Source of the DNA: Rhexocercosporidium sp. MPI-PUGE-AT-0058
Taxonomy: Eukaryota; Ascomycota; Leotiomycetes; Helotiales
Direction of reading: 5' to 3'
DNA: 64,000 nt
Assembly: GCA_020746875.1 (NCBI GenBank)
Contig: JAGTJL010000016.1
Location: 620,001 to 684,000, forward strand
Both the position numbers and the translations under genes were made by a program. Position 1 is the first letter of the stretch; each line of letters starts with the position of its first letter. The notes under the pieces were generated by a model, which saw nothing but the letters and a program-made list of their open reading frames with translations, was not told where the DNA came from and did no database searches. Shown piece after piece: positions 1-12,599 of this stretch.

Positions 1-73
1 CCCTTATATAAAGCTGCGGGCTCTCGCTTACAGTCGGTGAAAGTGAATATCGCAGGAAAGTAAGTATCGCGCA
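1..73 (+). repeat. Left terminal inverted repeat of T
   Basis: This is the inverted counterpart of 23,201-23,273 over about 73 bp. It starts CCCTTATATAAAGCTGCGGG against CCCTTGTGTGAAGCTGCGGG at the right end; the differences are RIP-type transitions. The outermost bases are cut off by the window edge. Confidence 0.85.
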
Positions 74-229
74 AAAAATAGCCGAAAGTAAGCTTTTTAT
101 TTAAATCCTTATTAAAACGCGGTCTTCTTTTATCGCGACTTTAATAATTCCTTTTTTATTTATATTATAATTCCGTATTTTTAAGTATCGCGATATTTTT
201 AATTATTAATTACTTTGAAATTTATATTA

Positions 230-641
230 CGAAACTAGATTACGATAAAGCTTTTAAAAAAGCGTAATAATAAGCTATTAAAAACCCCGACGACTTACTT
301 ACTTTTATAACGAATGTATATTTCGTAAAAGAACTTACGTTAAAGTAATTAATATTACGTTATAAGAAAGCAAAGGCTTAAAATCTTCAGAGATTATATA
401 ATTCTTATAAAAGAAATAATAAGATTTTAATAAAATAATAAGAGAAGGCAATTCGATAATACTATTACAAGTAATAAGAAGGCGGTATAAGCGCGACTTT
501 TAAGATAGTTTTAGGCGCGATTTCACACTTAAGAGTTGTAAAAACGTATACTTATTAACTTTAATATAATAAATAGTTCTTCTTTTACCTCTTTTATTTA
601 AGCGCTTGTTTATTAGTTGATTAAAAAAGAATCCTTTTTTT
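230..641 (+). pseudogene. T transposase, N-terminal part (RIP-broken)
   Basis: A plus-strand frame here reads like the N-terminal DNA-binding part of a Fot1/pogo transposase: a helix-turn-helix-like stretch, then a segment resembling QEKAIRQYCYEQWEGG when stops are read as Gln or Trp. Stops are TAA or TAG, as expected from RIP of CAA, CAG and TGG. The frame is cut at about 641 by the LTR of element U and resumes after 21,535. It cannot make a functional protein. The assignment rests on the terminal repeats and on the clearer second half. Confidence 0.55.
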
Positions 642-921
642 TATAGAAGGGAAAACACTAAGCACATAATAAAAAGGTAATAAAGTAAGTGCCGAAAGGT
701 AAACGTAAGAAATACTTATTTAACGATATTAAAGATATTATATATTTAAAGAATATAATTTATTAAAAGAAAAAAGAAGTATAATTTAAATAAAAAGGAA
801 AAGTTATAATAATAAAAATCGTTATTATCTTTAAAAAATATTACCTTAAAAGCTATTTTAAATATAATAAGATATAACTTAATTACGTAATAAATAGATT
901 TCTAAGGTTAATCTTATTTTA
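642..921 (-). repeat. 3' LTR of U
   Basis: This aligns along its length with 21,255-21,535 and, in part, with 44,994-45,188. Differences between the copies are nearly all C-to-T or G-to-A. This copy is the more heavily mutated of the pair. Confidence 0.8.
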
Positions 922-3900
922 TACATTTCTTTTTTAAAAAACTTATACTCGATTTTAAATAAAGAAGTAAGAATTAGTATTACGATTTTAAAGCTTTAAA
1001 TACTTAAAGGAAAATGTATTTAAGTAAAGATAAGTAAATATTAAGTGACTTATATTTTACCTTTAAAAGCAAATAATTATCTCGCTTAATACTTTTAAAA
1101 TATTATTTTTTACTTTATTACTCTTTTTCTTTCCTTTTTTTTAATAACTTTATTACTTTTTTTTATAATACTCTTAAAAAAGCCTTGCGCGTTTCTTTAT
1201 ATTTATATTAATCTTTTTATATTTTTTTAGCACTTATTGTATTATTTTTATTATTTAAACTTGCTTTTTTAAACATTATATTTAAGTAAACTTTAGTTTT
1301 AATAAAATTAAAGTAATTTTTTTAAAATAAATTAGCGCATAATTAATATTTTAAATGAGTTCTCGATTCCTTTTCTTACGACGTAAAGATTAACTTTTTT
1401 TATAAAATAAAGATTAATTCTTATAACGCGTCGAATTCGTTAATATTTCCTTATACTTTAAGCTAACGTTTTTTTAACGACTTCACTCCTTTTTTATATT
1501 TTTACTTTAATAAATCTTTTATAAACCTTTTTAATTTTTTAACGTTATTAAGAATAAAAGGAAATATATTAAAAGTATATTAAAGAAGTAAGAATATATA
1601 AATATATAAAGTTAAAGGCGGATAAGTAGTCGAAGGACGGTCTTTTTACTTTTAAGGTTCGAAGTATATTAAAAGAGTAAAAAGAAGCTAATTAAAGTAT
1701 TTCTTTTATTAACTTAATTAAGTTTTTTCTTTATTTTTGTTTTTTTTTCTTTACTTTTACTTTTTTAATAAGTCGATATTAAATAGCGATGAAGTCGGTC
1801 TTAAGTAATTCCTCTTCTTTTTATTTTAATAGTTATTATATTAAATAAAAACGTTAATAATATTTTAATAACTTTTTATTATATTTTCTTATTATTCTTT
1901 AGTAAATAAGTAGATTATTATAAGCAATTAAAATTTATTATATTTAAAAGGAAAAGAAAAGAAATATTATATTTTATATATTAATTTCGAGTTGCTTAGT
2001 CTTCCTCGCGGTGTTTTTCTTTTTTTAACGGCAGGTTATAAGGTAAAAGCTTTTTAAAAATAACCTTTAAAGCTTTAATAAGTTATAAGTTATCTTAAAC
2101 TGCTTTTATTATTGCTTTCTTTTAACTTACTTTTTATTATTAATTAATTAAAAGAGGTAAGAGGCTAAAAGTAAATTCCCTTTTATTTAATATTATTAAC
2201 TTTTAAATTTTAATAATTCTTTAATATAATTTAAAAACTTAAAATAAAAGCATATCTTTAATTGCCTTATTAAAATAAGAAGTGTTTTTAACTTCGTTAT
2301 TTATTTTAAGCTTTTATTAATTATATTATAAATAACTTTTAAATTAATAATATAAAGCTTTTCGGAAGTCCTTTTTTATTAAAGTAACCCTTTTTATTTA
2401 AAAGTAAAGTTTTCTTTTAAAGAACTTTATATTAATATAACTTTATAATAACTTTAAAAGTAATGAAAATATACTTTAAACACTTTTATAAGCTAATATA
2501 AGTTAAGTCGGATTTTAAATTTAAAAGAGAAGTAAATATATTTTAAGAATAAAAGTAATAATACTCTTTTTTAATTAATTAATATTATTAATTTAAGAAT
2601 CCGAGAATTAATATTTAATTAAAAGAAGCTCTTGACTTAAAATCTAATTAATTTACTTAATAGAAGGCAGCTTTATAAGGATAAAATTAAAGGAATACTT
2701 ATGGATAACTTAAGTGCTTATAATAAAGTATTATTTACTCGCTTAAGTCCTTTATAAAGTTATTATTATAACAGAATTATAATAATAGTATTTAAATTTT
2801 AATAAGGGAGATTTTAAAACGGCTAAAGAAGAGGCGCATAATTTAAATTAATTAAAATCTCCCTTCGCATAAAGTAATTTTATTTATTTTATTATTTTAA
2901 AATTAATTAATCGAAACTCTAAGGAAATAAAGTCGTTATTATTTTAGCACTTTAATATATTATTTAAAATAGCTTAAAATAAGCTCGGCTTATCACGGTA
3001 TTTAATTTACTATTTTATACTTTTACTTTTAATTAAGTTATTATTATTAATACTTAAGCAGCGTAAAAGCTTAGACTTAATAGCCGTCGATTAAGAAAAC
3101 TTATAGAGTTTAATAATAATCTTTACGTTAAACTTTAAGCTTATAATAACTCGACCGCTAATTTCCGAGGACTAATAATTTAATTAAAAATAAAGCACTT
3201 ATAATATAAAGAATTAAAAGCGTAAAAAAAATATAAAAAAGTTAAAGATTTATAATTTATTAGCCGTATTTATTTTATTTATCTTTAACTTAACTATTAC
3301 AGTCTCGGAGTATTAGGCTCCGTTTTTAAGTACGCTATATTAAAATTATTAATATTTAAATAAACCTTTTATATTATTAATAATAAATTTAATAATCTTT
3401 ATTACTAATATAAAGCAGTTATAGTAATTCATTTCCTTTATAATAACTTATGGCCTGTCCCGCGCTTTATTATTTATTTAAATATATAAATTAGTTTTAT
3501 TTATTTAACTTTATAAGCTCTTTTAAATTTTAAATCGTTTAATTACGTATAACCTCTTAATTATTATATATTTTCTTCTTAAATTAATAGCTTATTTATT
3601 ATAGCTTTAAGAATTATTTTAATTAAAATAAATCTTTTTTATTATAAAGTTTTTAATTAATATTAAAAAAGAATTTTTAATCTTTAATTATCTTTAAGGA
3701 CTTATTTTACGAGCTTACTTCGGCAGTATATCTCGGGGGGTTGTTATTTTTAGCGCCTGGCTTATTAATATATTAAGATTATTAACGCTTTAAAACAGCT
3801 TTTTAAAGAAACCTCGTTTAATTTATTATTTAACTCTTTATAAAATTTAATAAAAAATAAATGCTTAATTAGATTTTACTCTTTTATAACGTAAGCTATA

Positions 3901-4870
3901 ATCGACTTAATTTAATTAAACTATTTTACGAGGCTAAAACTCTTTTTAAGTTTTTTAAGAGCTTTTTTAACTTTATAAAGTGTTAATAATTATTATATTT
4001 ATAGGCTTTCGAGCTTATACGTTTAACGTTAATAATACTAAATTATTCGAAGAGCACTTATTATAAACATATTATTTAACTCGACTAGGATATTAATATT
4101 ATCGTTGCAGAACGACTTATAAGTGTAATCGGAGGGTATTTATAAGCGTAAATAGTATTTAAAGTGTTAAGGGGATTTTTCGTCGTTTAAAAGAGAGCTT
4201 TTAATATTTTAATATATACTTTTATTATTATGCCTTAATCTTTATCCTTTTTAAAGGGTATAAAAGGTACGTCTTCGCTATAATTTAACGTTCGATAACG
4301 TTAAGCGACGAGCTATAAGAATTATAATAGAAAATGATTAATAGTATTAGTTGTGTCGATTAAGCTACTCGTTAAAAGAGTAAATAACGACTTAATATTA
4401 ACTTTATTTCGCGTGAATTAGCCTTTTAAATACTTTAATAATAATTTTATTATTTCGTATAATTTATTTTATAAGCTCTTTAACGTTTTTAAAGCCTTGA
4501 AAATTTCGCTCCTCGAGACTAAGTTTAAGTTAGTCTTTATTATTATTATATTAAGTTATTACTAAAAGCTTATTATCTTTATAATAAATAAAGCGCTTTT
4601 ATTTATAAAATAACTTAAAGCAATTAATTATAAAAGTACCGTAGAAAAGTATATTATTATCTTTTAACTTTTTTAACTTATAATAACTCTTTTTAAGAAA
4701 AGCCTTATAAATTTTATAAAGTCTTAATTACTAAAAGTTAAGTTTTTTACTTTTTAATATATTAATTTCTTAAATAAAGTCGTGCTTAAGAATTAAGTCT
4801 TTAATTTATAATGGCTTATTTTAAATACCCTTTTTTACGTCAAAAGCTTCTTTTCTTTTTTATTTATAAT
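922..4870. other. U tail between pol and 3' LTR, no recognised gene
   Basis: About 4 kb lie between the end of recognisable pol and the 3' LTR. The segment is conserved as 45,189-47,463 plus 56,637-57,550 in the second U copy, so it is truly part of the U family. A plus-strand frame from about 3,060 to 4,700 reads as Pro/Gln/Ser-rich if TAA is read as Gln, but in DNA this AT-rich stops are equally common by chance. Bases 1,420-2,070 are missing from the second copy. Position 3,892-3,893 (TA) is the unoccupied site that element Y uses in the second copy, and 4,801-4,808 (TTAATTTA) is the one used by element D. Confidence 0.55.
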
Positions 4871-5999
4871 ATATTTTTTAAAGCTTAGCTTTCTTTATAT
4901 TATTATTTTATATTTAATATTAAAAAATTCAAATACAAATTAAATCGTTAATATTCTTAATGTCTTTCGAGAAGAGGCTTTTTTATATAAAATAACGTAT
5001 TTTAATAAAAAGAATTAATTCTTTACTATAAATTATATAAAAGAGGGTATAATTTATAAGTTTATAAATTATAATGCGATTAGTAAATAAAACTATTAGT
5101 AAGTTACTTATTTAATCTTCTTTTATTTTTAAAAAGGTATTCTTAATAAGGCTATGTCCTCGTTTAATTATATTATTAACTTTCGCGTTATAAATTAATA
5201 TTTAAATTCGTCGAATTTATATTTTATTTAATAAGTTAACGACTTCGCTTATATTCTTTATACTTTCATTAATTATTAACTTTTAAAATAACTAATATCG
5301 GCAAATAATATCTTATTAAATGAAATTAATAATACTTTTAGCCTTTTTTAAAGTAAGCGCCTTAGCTTCGACTTAATTACTTATATTGTCTCGGGTAATA
5401 ACGAGATACTTCTTCTTATTCTGTGTTAATATAAAAGTAATATTTAACGCTTATTTTTTTATAAGTCTATTTAAAGCAATTAAAATTATAAATTTTTTTT
5501 ATCGCTTAATATTACGTAATATATATTTATTATATATTTTAATAAATTCCGCGGAGTTTTTAAAACAACCCTTTTAAAAAATAGCGCTAAAAAATGGGGT
5601 AATATATACTTTTCCTTTTTTTATAGCTAGAGCTATTATAATAACTTCGTAAAATATATGTCTTATCTTTATTAATATTAATAACGAGTTTAATAATACG
5701 CTTTTTAATAAAAGTCTTTAAATACGTTAATTATAAACTTTATATAATAATGCTTTTTTTATATATATAAAAGGGTTTTAAATTTATATTTTTCAAAGTC
5801 TTAAATATAATTAAATAAGTAATTATTTTTTAATAATACTTTTTATAATATTTTAAAAATATTAATAAATTCGCTTTGCTTTCTTAATTTATACTCGAGT
5901 CGTTATTAAGTATTATTTAATTATTCGACTTATTTTGTAATTCTTAGACTTTTTACTTTATATTAATAAAAATATCGCGTCTTCGGGTTAACTTAAGGT

Positions 6000-7300
6000 T
6001 ATCGAAGGTCTTTAGCTCTTTTATTAAGTCTTCCGTACTCTCTGTTTTTATTAAGTAAATTCTAATCATATTAAGCTTAGTTAAAATTTAATCCTTATTA
6101 TTATTATTCTTAGTATTCTCTTTAATATCCTTAAGGTATTTAAGTCTTCTTAAGAGATTATTTGCTATTATATGCGTGGCATCTTTAATATAGCGCACTT
6201 CGAAGTCGAAAAGCTTAATTAAGCGAGTTAGCGAGTGAATATTGCATTAAGGTGGTCGTAAGTAGCTCTTTTAAATTAAATAATAAGGGTATTTGCGTTA
6301 ATCTTTATAATAAAGTAGACTTTTATATATTAAATTTTAAGCTTCTTAAGAATTAAGATTATGCCTTTATATTCTCTTTTTATAACATTATAATCTCGTT
6401 TTGCTTTCGTTTAAAAGCCGCTCTTATACTTTACTAGTTTAAGCTTATTATTTTTCGAGTCACGTTAATTAAGGAAACTATTTTATCCGACTTTATTAAA
6501 GTTTATAAAAACGACAATTTCGCTAGCGCCATTAAAATAGTCGATTTTATAAAATATTAAAAAAAAGTATAAAATATCTTAAAGGGTTTTTATTATTTAA
6601 TTATAAGTTGCGGGGTTTTATATAAATTTAACTTCTTTTTTAATAAAGTTATATAACGGCTCGACTAATAAACGAAAGTCTTTAATTTAAATGTAAAAAT
6701 AAGTAATTAAACTTAAAAATCTTTTAACTTTTATAACGTTTTTAAATTCTTTTTATTTTTATATTTTAATTAAGTATATAATTAAAAGTTTTCTTTTTTA
6801 TAAATTACATACGTAGCCGACGACGTTTATATTATTATAATAAAATTGCGATTTAAGGCCTATAATAGCTTTAGCGCGCTTAAGGCGTTGTAGCGTCTTA
6901 TCGAGGTTAAGAAGGTATTTAAAGCCGAATTAACGAATTCTAAGCCGCGCTTTTTTCCGCTTATAGTCTAAGTATAGTCTTTTTACGCTAACGTCGTCTA
7001 AGAACGGCATTATAATAAAGGGCATAACATATTTTTGTATTTTATTAATTATTTTTACAAATTAAGTAATAGAATTTATAATTCCTTAAAGTAGCGTCGT
7101 ATTTCGGACCAGTCTAATGTTAAATATAAAGAAGGCCGTTATATCTCGGCTATTTTAATATAATACTTATTAATTATAACTTAAATATAAGTTTATTAAG
7201 CTCGTAATGTGGCACCTTATAAATTCCTTTAAAAATTCGTTAATAAAAGGAGGTAAGTTGGCGTCTCTTAAAGTAATGCGTTAAGTATAATTATTAAGTT
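6000..7300 (-). pseudogene. U pol remnant: reverse transcriptase and RNase H
   Basis: On the minus strand around 6,960-7,060 a frame reads VMPFIIMPFLDDVSVK, the catalytic palm of a Ty3/Gypsy reverse transcriptase in a fungal subgroup that uses FLDD rather than YLDD. Further along (about 6,400 down to 6,100) comes the RNase H and connection region, with a readable FDFEVRYIKDATHIIANNL followed by paired Arg, matching the LFDFEVRHV...H..ADGLSRRP pattern of the family. Stops occur at expected Gln and Trp positions. Integrase should follow below 6,000, but I could not fix its motifs. The element is dead. Confidence 0.75.
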
Positions 7301-10300
7301 AATTAAGCGGTACTTTCTTGGTTTTTTCTTTTTAATTAAGAATTAAGCGTTGTAATATAGCCCTTTAAAGAGTTCGAGAATCTTATGGTTAAGTTTATCT
7401 TTTATTATCTTCTTGACTTTAGGAATTAACTCTTTAAGAAGTAGAAAGTATAATACTTATTAGGCTTTGTAATTTACTGTCTTAATAATTATAAGTAATA
7501 AAATATTTTTATAGAATTACTTATATTTAATTTAATTAAATATAATAGCATTTTCTCGATTTAATATAATTTCGTTAAAAAAAGCATTTTTTAATTATAA
7601 TATATTTTTAATATTTCAAGTAATAAGCCGCTCTTTCGTAATCTTAAATCCGTAAAGAAAGCCGGTAAAACAAAAGAGTAAGATATTTTAATACTTTTTA
7701 ATTTACTTTTAATAAAAGTCTTTTTCTTTAAAGACTTCGTATTAGTTTTTACGGCCTTTAAGCGCATTTCTTATTTTATTTATTTAATTTATAAGCTTAA
7801 TCTTTTTGTCTTTCGTTTTATATATAATATAAACTCGCGAAACTTATTTATGTTTTTTAAATAAAAACGTTATTAATAAAGTATTATAATTTATAATAAA
7901 TTAAAAAGTAGGCTTAATTTTCTTAATTAATAGAATATTAAACACACGTTCTTTACCGAAAGGAGCTTTAATAAAGTCTTTATAAAAAGAGTAATTATAA
8001 AAGTCCGTTTTTAAAATTATAAATTCTTGCTTTATTATTCGATGAAAATATATAAGACGTCTTTAAAAAAGGAATTACTTTTATTATTAAAGGTTTTTTT
8101 ATTCCCCTTATAAAAAAGCTTATCCTCGAGCTTAAAGGAAGTATTTTTTAAAAAGCATTCGACAGTATTAATTATAAAGCTTTAATTATAATTAATTACT
8201 CGTTTTTCGAGTCAGTTTCGGACTTTAAATAGTTTAATTCTAGATTTAATAATATTTTATTAGCTCGACTCTTAAACTTCATAGCTTCGATACTTTTGGC
8301 GTATTCCGTAAGTTTAATTACTTTAATAATAATAATTAGTCACGTAGTCTCATTTTATAAATTAGCGTAAATTAAACTACTTTTTATATTAAATAAGTAT
8401 TTAAATAAAACGCGCGTAATCCGAAAGAATAAAAATTTAAGAATAATTTTAATATTTAAGATATTTATAATATAAAACTTAATAAAAATAATATAATTTT
8501 TTATTATAACTGGGACGTTATCTACATATTTTAGAAATCGCGATTTTACGCTTATAATACTCTTTAAGGCTATAGAATCGCTTTATATAATAAAGACTTT
8601 TAATTAAACGGCAGTATTATAAAATATATAATTAACTTTTACGCCGGAATTAAGAGTAGCTCGAATATTATTAAGTCTTATCCTTTTAAATATAATAATC
8701 ATATACTTTAACGTTAAAAAGTATTACTTATGACTTAGTCCTTAAGGTATATTAATTAAGTAAACTTTAGCGGTTAAAAAAAGTAAGTCGATTTTAAATT
8801 CCCTTTTTAAAACTATTATTTTTTAAAGCGTTATTAAAATAATAATTAAAGTTATAAAAACTAAGTTAAAAAAAGGAATTAAACTTAATAATAATTAAAA
8901 AATTAATTATTAAATTAATATTCTTATATTAAAATAACTTAATACTTTTATTTCTTTTATTAAACTTAAAGCTTATATATAAGTCTAGCTCGAGACACGA
9001 TAAAATAAATAATAACTCGTTGTTTTTATTTAAAGAAAATACGTTTAAGCTATTGCGAAACTCGTAGCTCTTTTAATATAAAATCTAAAGTATTAACTTA
9101 AAGTAATAAAAGGCGTTAAAATATAATATTATTATTCCCTTTTTAATTATAATCTTAAAGAGCTTTTATATACTTTATAATCTTAATATTAATAATAGCG
9201 ATTTAGTTTTAAATCTCTTAATTAATAGTCTTCGGTTGACTTATTTTTAATAAGTCGATTAAAATAAGGATTTCTTTTAAAGTTAAGTTTTTAAAGAGCT
9301 CTTTTTAAGTAAAAAGCTTATTTAGCGTATTATTTAATATATAATTATTTCGCGATAGTGCTTAATATACGCGAAGTCGGCCTAAAGTCGCTTTAACGAC
9401 GATAAGTAAATTACTTTTAACGCGTTTTTAAATAGTCTTCGTAAAAGATAATTTAATAATAATCGGTCCTTTTCGACTTACGGCTGAAATAGCTTTTTTT
9501 TAATTTCTTAAAAATAATAATATTATTATTATCTTTTATAATAATTTAAGTAGGTTTTATTTTAAGTGTTTTAATTAAAAGGTTTACGTTTATAAGCTTT
9601 TAAAATCTAACGGCATTCTTAATTTCTTTATAAACTTTTAGTCTTTCATAATTAACTTAAGCTTTAAGACGTTCTTAAAATAGAGTTTCGATTATATATA
9701 ATTCGACTCTTATTATTATTTTAAAAGTAGCGATATTTTATTATTTTATTTTTATAAGTATTATTTCGAAGTTATTATTTATTCCTTTTAAATTAAAAGT
9801 AATAAATACGTTTTAAACGTTAATTAATCTTATTATATTAAAGAATCGGACAGCAAAGATATTTAAATAATCTTAAGGCTTTTAACTTACTTTTAATATT
9901 AATATTTTTAAAGTTGACTTCGGCATAATATTTTATTAAATTAAAAGGGCTTCTTAAGCGTCTCGGAGCTTTTTCTAAATTACTTTTTCTTTTCGCTTTA
10001 AGTTTAAGTCTTTTTTTATATTAATTATTTATAAAATAAAGACTTCTTTTTTAAATTTATTTTAAGGAAATTAAATCGCTTAAGCTTTTATTCTTTCTTT
10101 TTAATAGCTTATATAAATATAATTATTTTCTTTTTCATAAATAATTCTTAAATTAAATCACTTTTTAAACTTATAATATTAATTTTAATATTAATAAAAT
10201 CCTTAAGGTTTAATACTCGGAATCGGCTTATCAAAGTAAAAGAAGCATCTAGTGCTTATGTCGTCCTTTATATTAAAGCGTCGATTATATTTAAAGTTTA

Positions 10301-12286
10301 TTTTAAAATTTTAATAAAATACTTTAATTTCTTTAAGATATATAATCGACTTGTAAATAAATAAAACCTTAACTTCGGCTATTAATTTTAAATTCTTTTT
10401 TTTCTTTATAATAATATATAAAATACGTAAGTTATTTAATACTTTTGTAATCGTATTAATATTCCGTTTTATAACTTAATTAATATCGCGAGTTAGCTTC
10501 TTAATAATAAAAATAACTTCTTCTCGAATATGCCTTTCTTAATTCGGTTTAAAATAAAGCACCGAACTTTTTTTAAAGACGTCGTTAATTTCCTAAATTA
10601 AAAAACTATTTTTATACTTTATAAGCTCGAGGCGAATTATATGGTTAAGGCCTTTAAACGATGTCGTTAAAAAAGGAGTTTTATTATTACTCGACTCGAG
10701 TCGAAGGCAGTCGACTTAAATAATTTATATAAATAATACTTCTTTTTTAATTAATATATTAATTTCCCGCTCGACTCGGAGTAAGTCTTTTATTTTAGCG
10801 TATATTTTATTAAAATATCGTATATTTTTTATATTAAAAGTATTATTATTTTTTATAAAAGTTTTAGCTTTCCGCTTAAAGTATTTAAGTAAAGCCGCTA
10901 AAAACTTTATAATTATTTGCTGTTTTATAATGATTTTCTTTTATATATAAGCTTAATTAATTTCTTTAAAAGCTTAAAGGAATTATTAAAATTAAGATTT
11001 AAAAGTATTTTTTATAATATATTTAAAGTTATTAAATATTTTCTTTAAGTTTTAAAAAGTATAATAATATTATTTAAAATCGAACGTTTATTATTCTCTT
11101 ATAACTTCTTTAATTAAATCTTAATAAGTGTTATTAAAGAAGTTAAGGAGCTACTTAATATTTTAGCCTACTTCGAGAGTATAATAGTTTACGACGTATT
11201 ATTTCTTTTCGGCGTTAATTATAATGTTTCAAGCCGTAAAGAGCTACTTTAAAGTCTTAAAGAACTTAATAATATTATTTTTATTGAAGTATAAGCAACT
11301 AAAAGTGCCTAGGGTTAGCATAGCTTAAGCTATTACGAAATAAGGAAGTCCTTTAATAAAGTCCGTAATAAGTCGTGTTGTATAAAATATAAGTTATTAA
11401 AACGCTATAATATTAAAAGTAAGTTTATAATAATAATTATTTAAAGCCTCGTTTGCTTTGTATAATATAAAGGTTTTAATAAATTTATATTATTTTAACG
11501 TAAATCGTATTAATTAAAAAGCCTAAGCAGAAGTAGCTTAAGCTTAAAGCGGTATTATATAGCTTATAGTAGCGGGGTTAAGTCTCCCTTGCTTCGGAGG
11601 CGAATATAATATAGATTAAAGGTATATAAATTAAATAAGTATTATATAAATCGGTAGAGCTTAAGGGGCGGCCTAAGCTTTTATATTAAAGCTTTTTAAA
11701 TGGCTATTACTTTAATTATAATTAAATATGTCTTGTCGTAAATTGTTATTATTACTTTTGTTTTTCTTTTTTCTTTTATTTATAATTAAAATATTATTTA
11801 TAAGTATTCTTAATGGTTATAATAAGGTAAAATTAATAATTCTAGCGATATTAGGCTTTATTAAAGGCTTAATAAACACGAAGGTAGAAGAGCTTATAAA
11901 GCTTATAAAGTCAGTTTTAATAGTAGAGTAGTCTATAGTCGGGGTTGTAGAGCTTCTTCGGGTTATAAAGAAGTTATTAATAAGTCGTTTAAGCTTCTTG
12001 CCCTTCGAGTTGCCGCTAAAGGCGTTATTTTTAATATCGTTTTTAAATATAATTAATTTTTTTTAATAAAATTAATAAGTTATTAAAAAGTAAATACGCT
12101 TAATATTATTAATTAAAAAGTAAAAGATATAATATATTATATTAAAAAAAAGAATATATAAGCTCAAGAAAACAAAAGAAATATAAAAATAAAATATTAA
12201 GTTAAAAAGCTTATAGCTTTAAGCTCCTTTTAAGGTAATAAAGCCCGAAAGACGCCGAAGTTTAAGCCTTTTATTTTTATAATAAA
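7300..12286 (-). other. U 5' coding part (gag/protease side), unresolved
   Basis: Given minus-strand pol and the right-hand 5' LTR, this stretch and its continuation at 20,577-21,254 should hold gag and protease of U. I see scattered coding-like minus-strand runs (for example around 10,230-10,300) but no zinc knuckle or protease motif that I can defend. Base composition and RIP signature match the rest of U. A further buried insertion is possible. Confidence 0.4.
12282..12286 (+). repeat. Target-site duplication of G1, left
   Basis: ATAAA directly precedes the 5' LTR and recurs directly after the 3' LTR (20,577-20,581). Five bases is the usual duplication for Ty3/Gypsy. The surroundings are AT-rich, so chance matching is not excluded, but both LTRs are exactly 257 bp with this placement. 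Confidence 0.65.
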
Positions 12287-12543
12287 TATCATGTGTATGC
12301 CTATCCATTCTATCTGTACGGAATCGGGCCCGTAGTATAAGGGGGCCGAGGCTTTTACGGTATTAGTAGAATCAGTCTTACTTATATATTTAGTCACGCC
12401 GGCGTTTTGCTTCCCCTCACGAGTAACCTCTTTTATATATACGCTTCTCCTTTAGACTTCTTCAAAAGCTAGAGATTAGTTCTTTAAATATAATTTACTT
12501 TGAACTTTTACGAAGCTTTACTTACCGTGAATTTTATTTAATA
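12287..12543 (+). repeat. 5' LTR of G1
   Basis: This 257-bp repeat is the partner of 20,320-20,576. It starts TATCATGTGTATGCC (probably TG... before RIP) and ends at a position equivalent to CTGACA in the G2 3' LTR. A TATATATA stretch at about 12,434-12,441 is a likely TATA box. Confidence 0.85.
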
Positions 12544-12556
12544 AGCTAATCTTTCT
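12434..12556 (+). promoter_or_regulatory. Putative TATA box, transcript start and self-priming site of G1
   Basis: TATATATA (12,434-12,441) lies about 30-35 bp before AGAGATTAGTTCT (12,471). Directly after the LTR, 12,544-12,556 reads AGCTAATCTTTCT. Its reverse complement contains AGATTAGCT, which matches AGATTAGTT at 12,473 except for one C/T that could pair as G:U. This is the layout of Tf1- and Maggy-type elements, in which the 5' end of the transcript folds onto a site next to the LTR and primes reverse transcription. I see no typical tRNA-type primer site. This is inference. Confidence 0.4.
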
Positions 12557-12599
12557 ATCTTATAAGGAAGTAATACGAAAAGTAAAAGAACAGTTCTTT

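Noticed and set aside
637..641. TTTTT/TTATT as target duplication of U
   Set aside because: The mismatch is T/A, which RIP cannot cause, and the LTR limits are uncertain by a few bases.
5386..5577. 63-codon plus-strand frame in U
   Set aside because: Its Ile/Phe/Asn/Leu-rich composition follows from AT-rich DNA, and it lies antisense to the pol region.
11728..11931. 67-codon plus-strand frame with a hydrophobic start
   Set aside because: The T-rich tract creates an apparent membrane segment; it lies inside U, opposite to the U coding strand, with no conserved copy to test.
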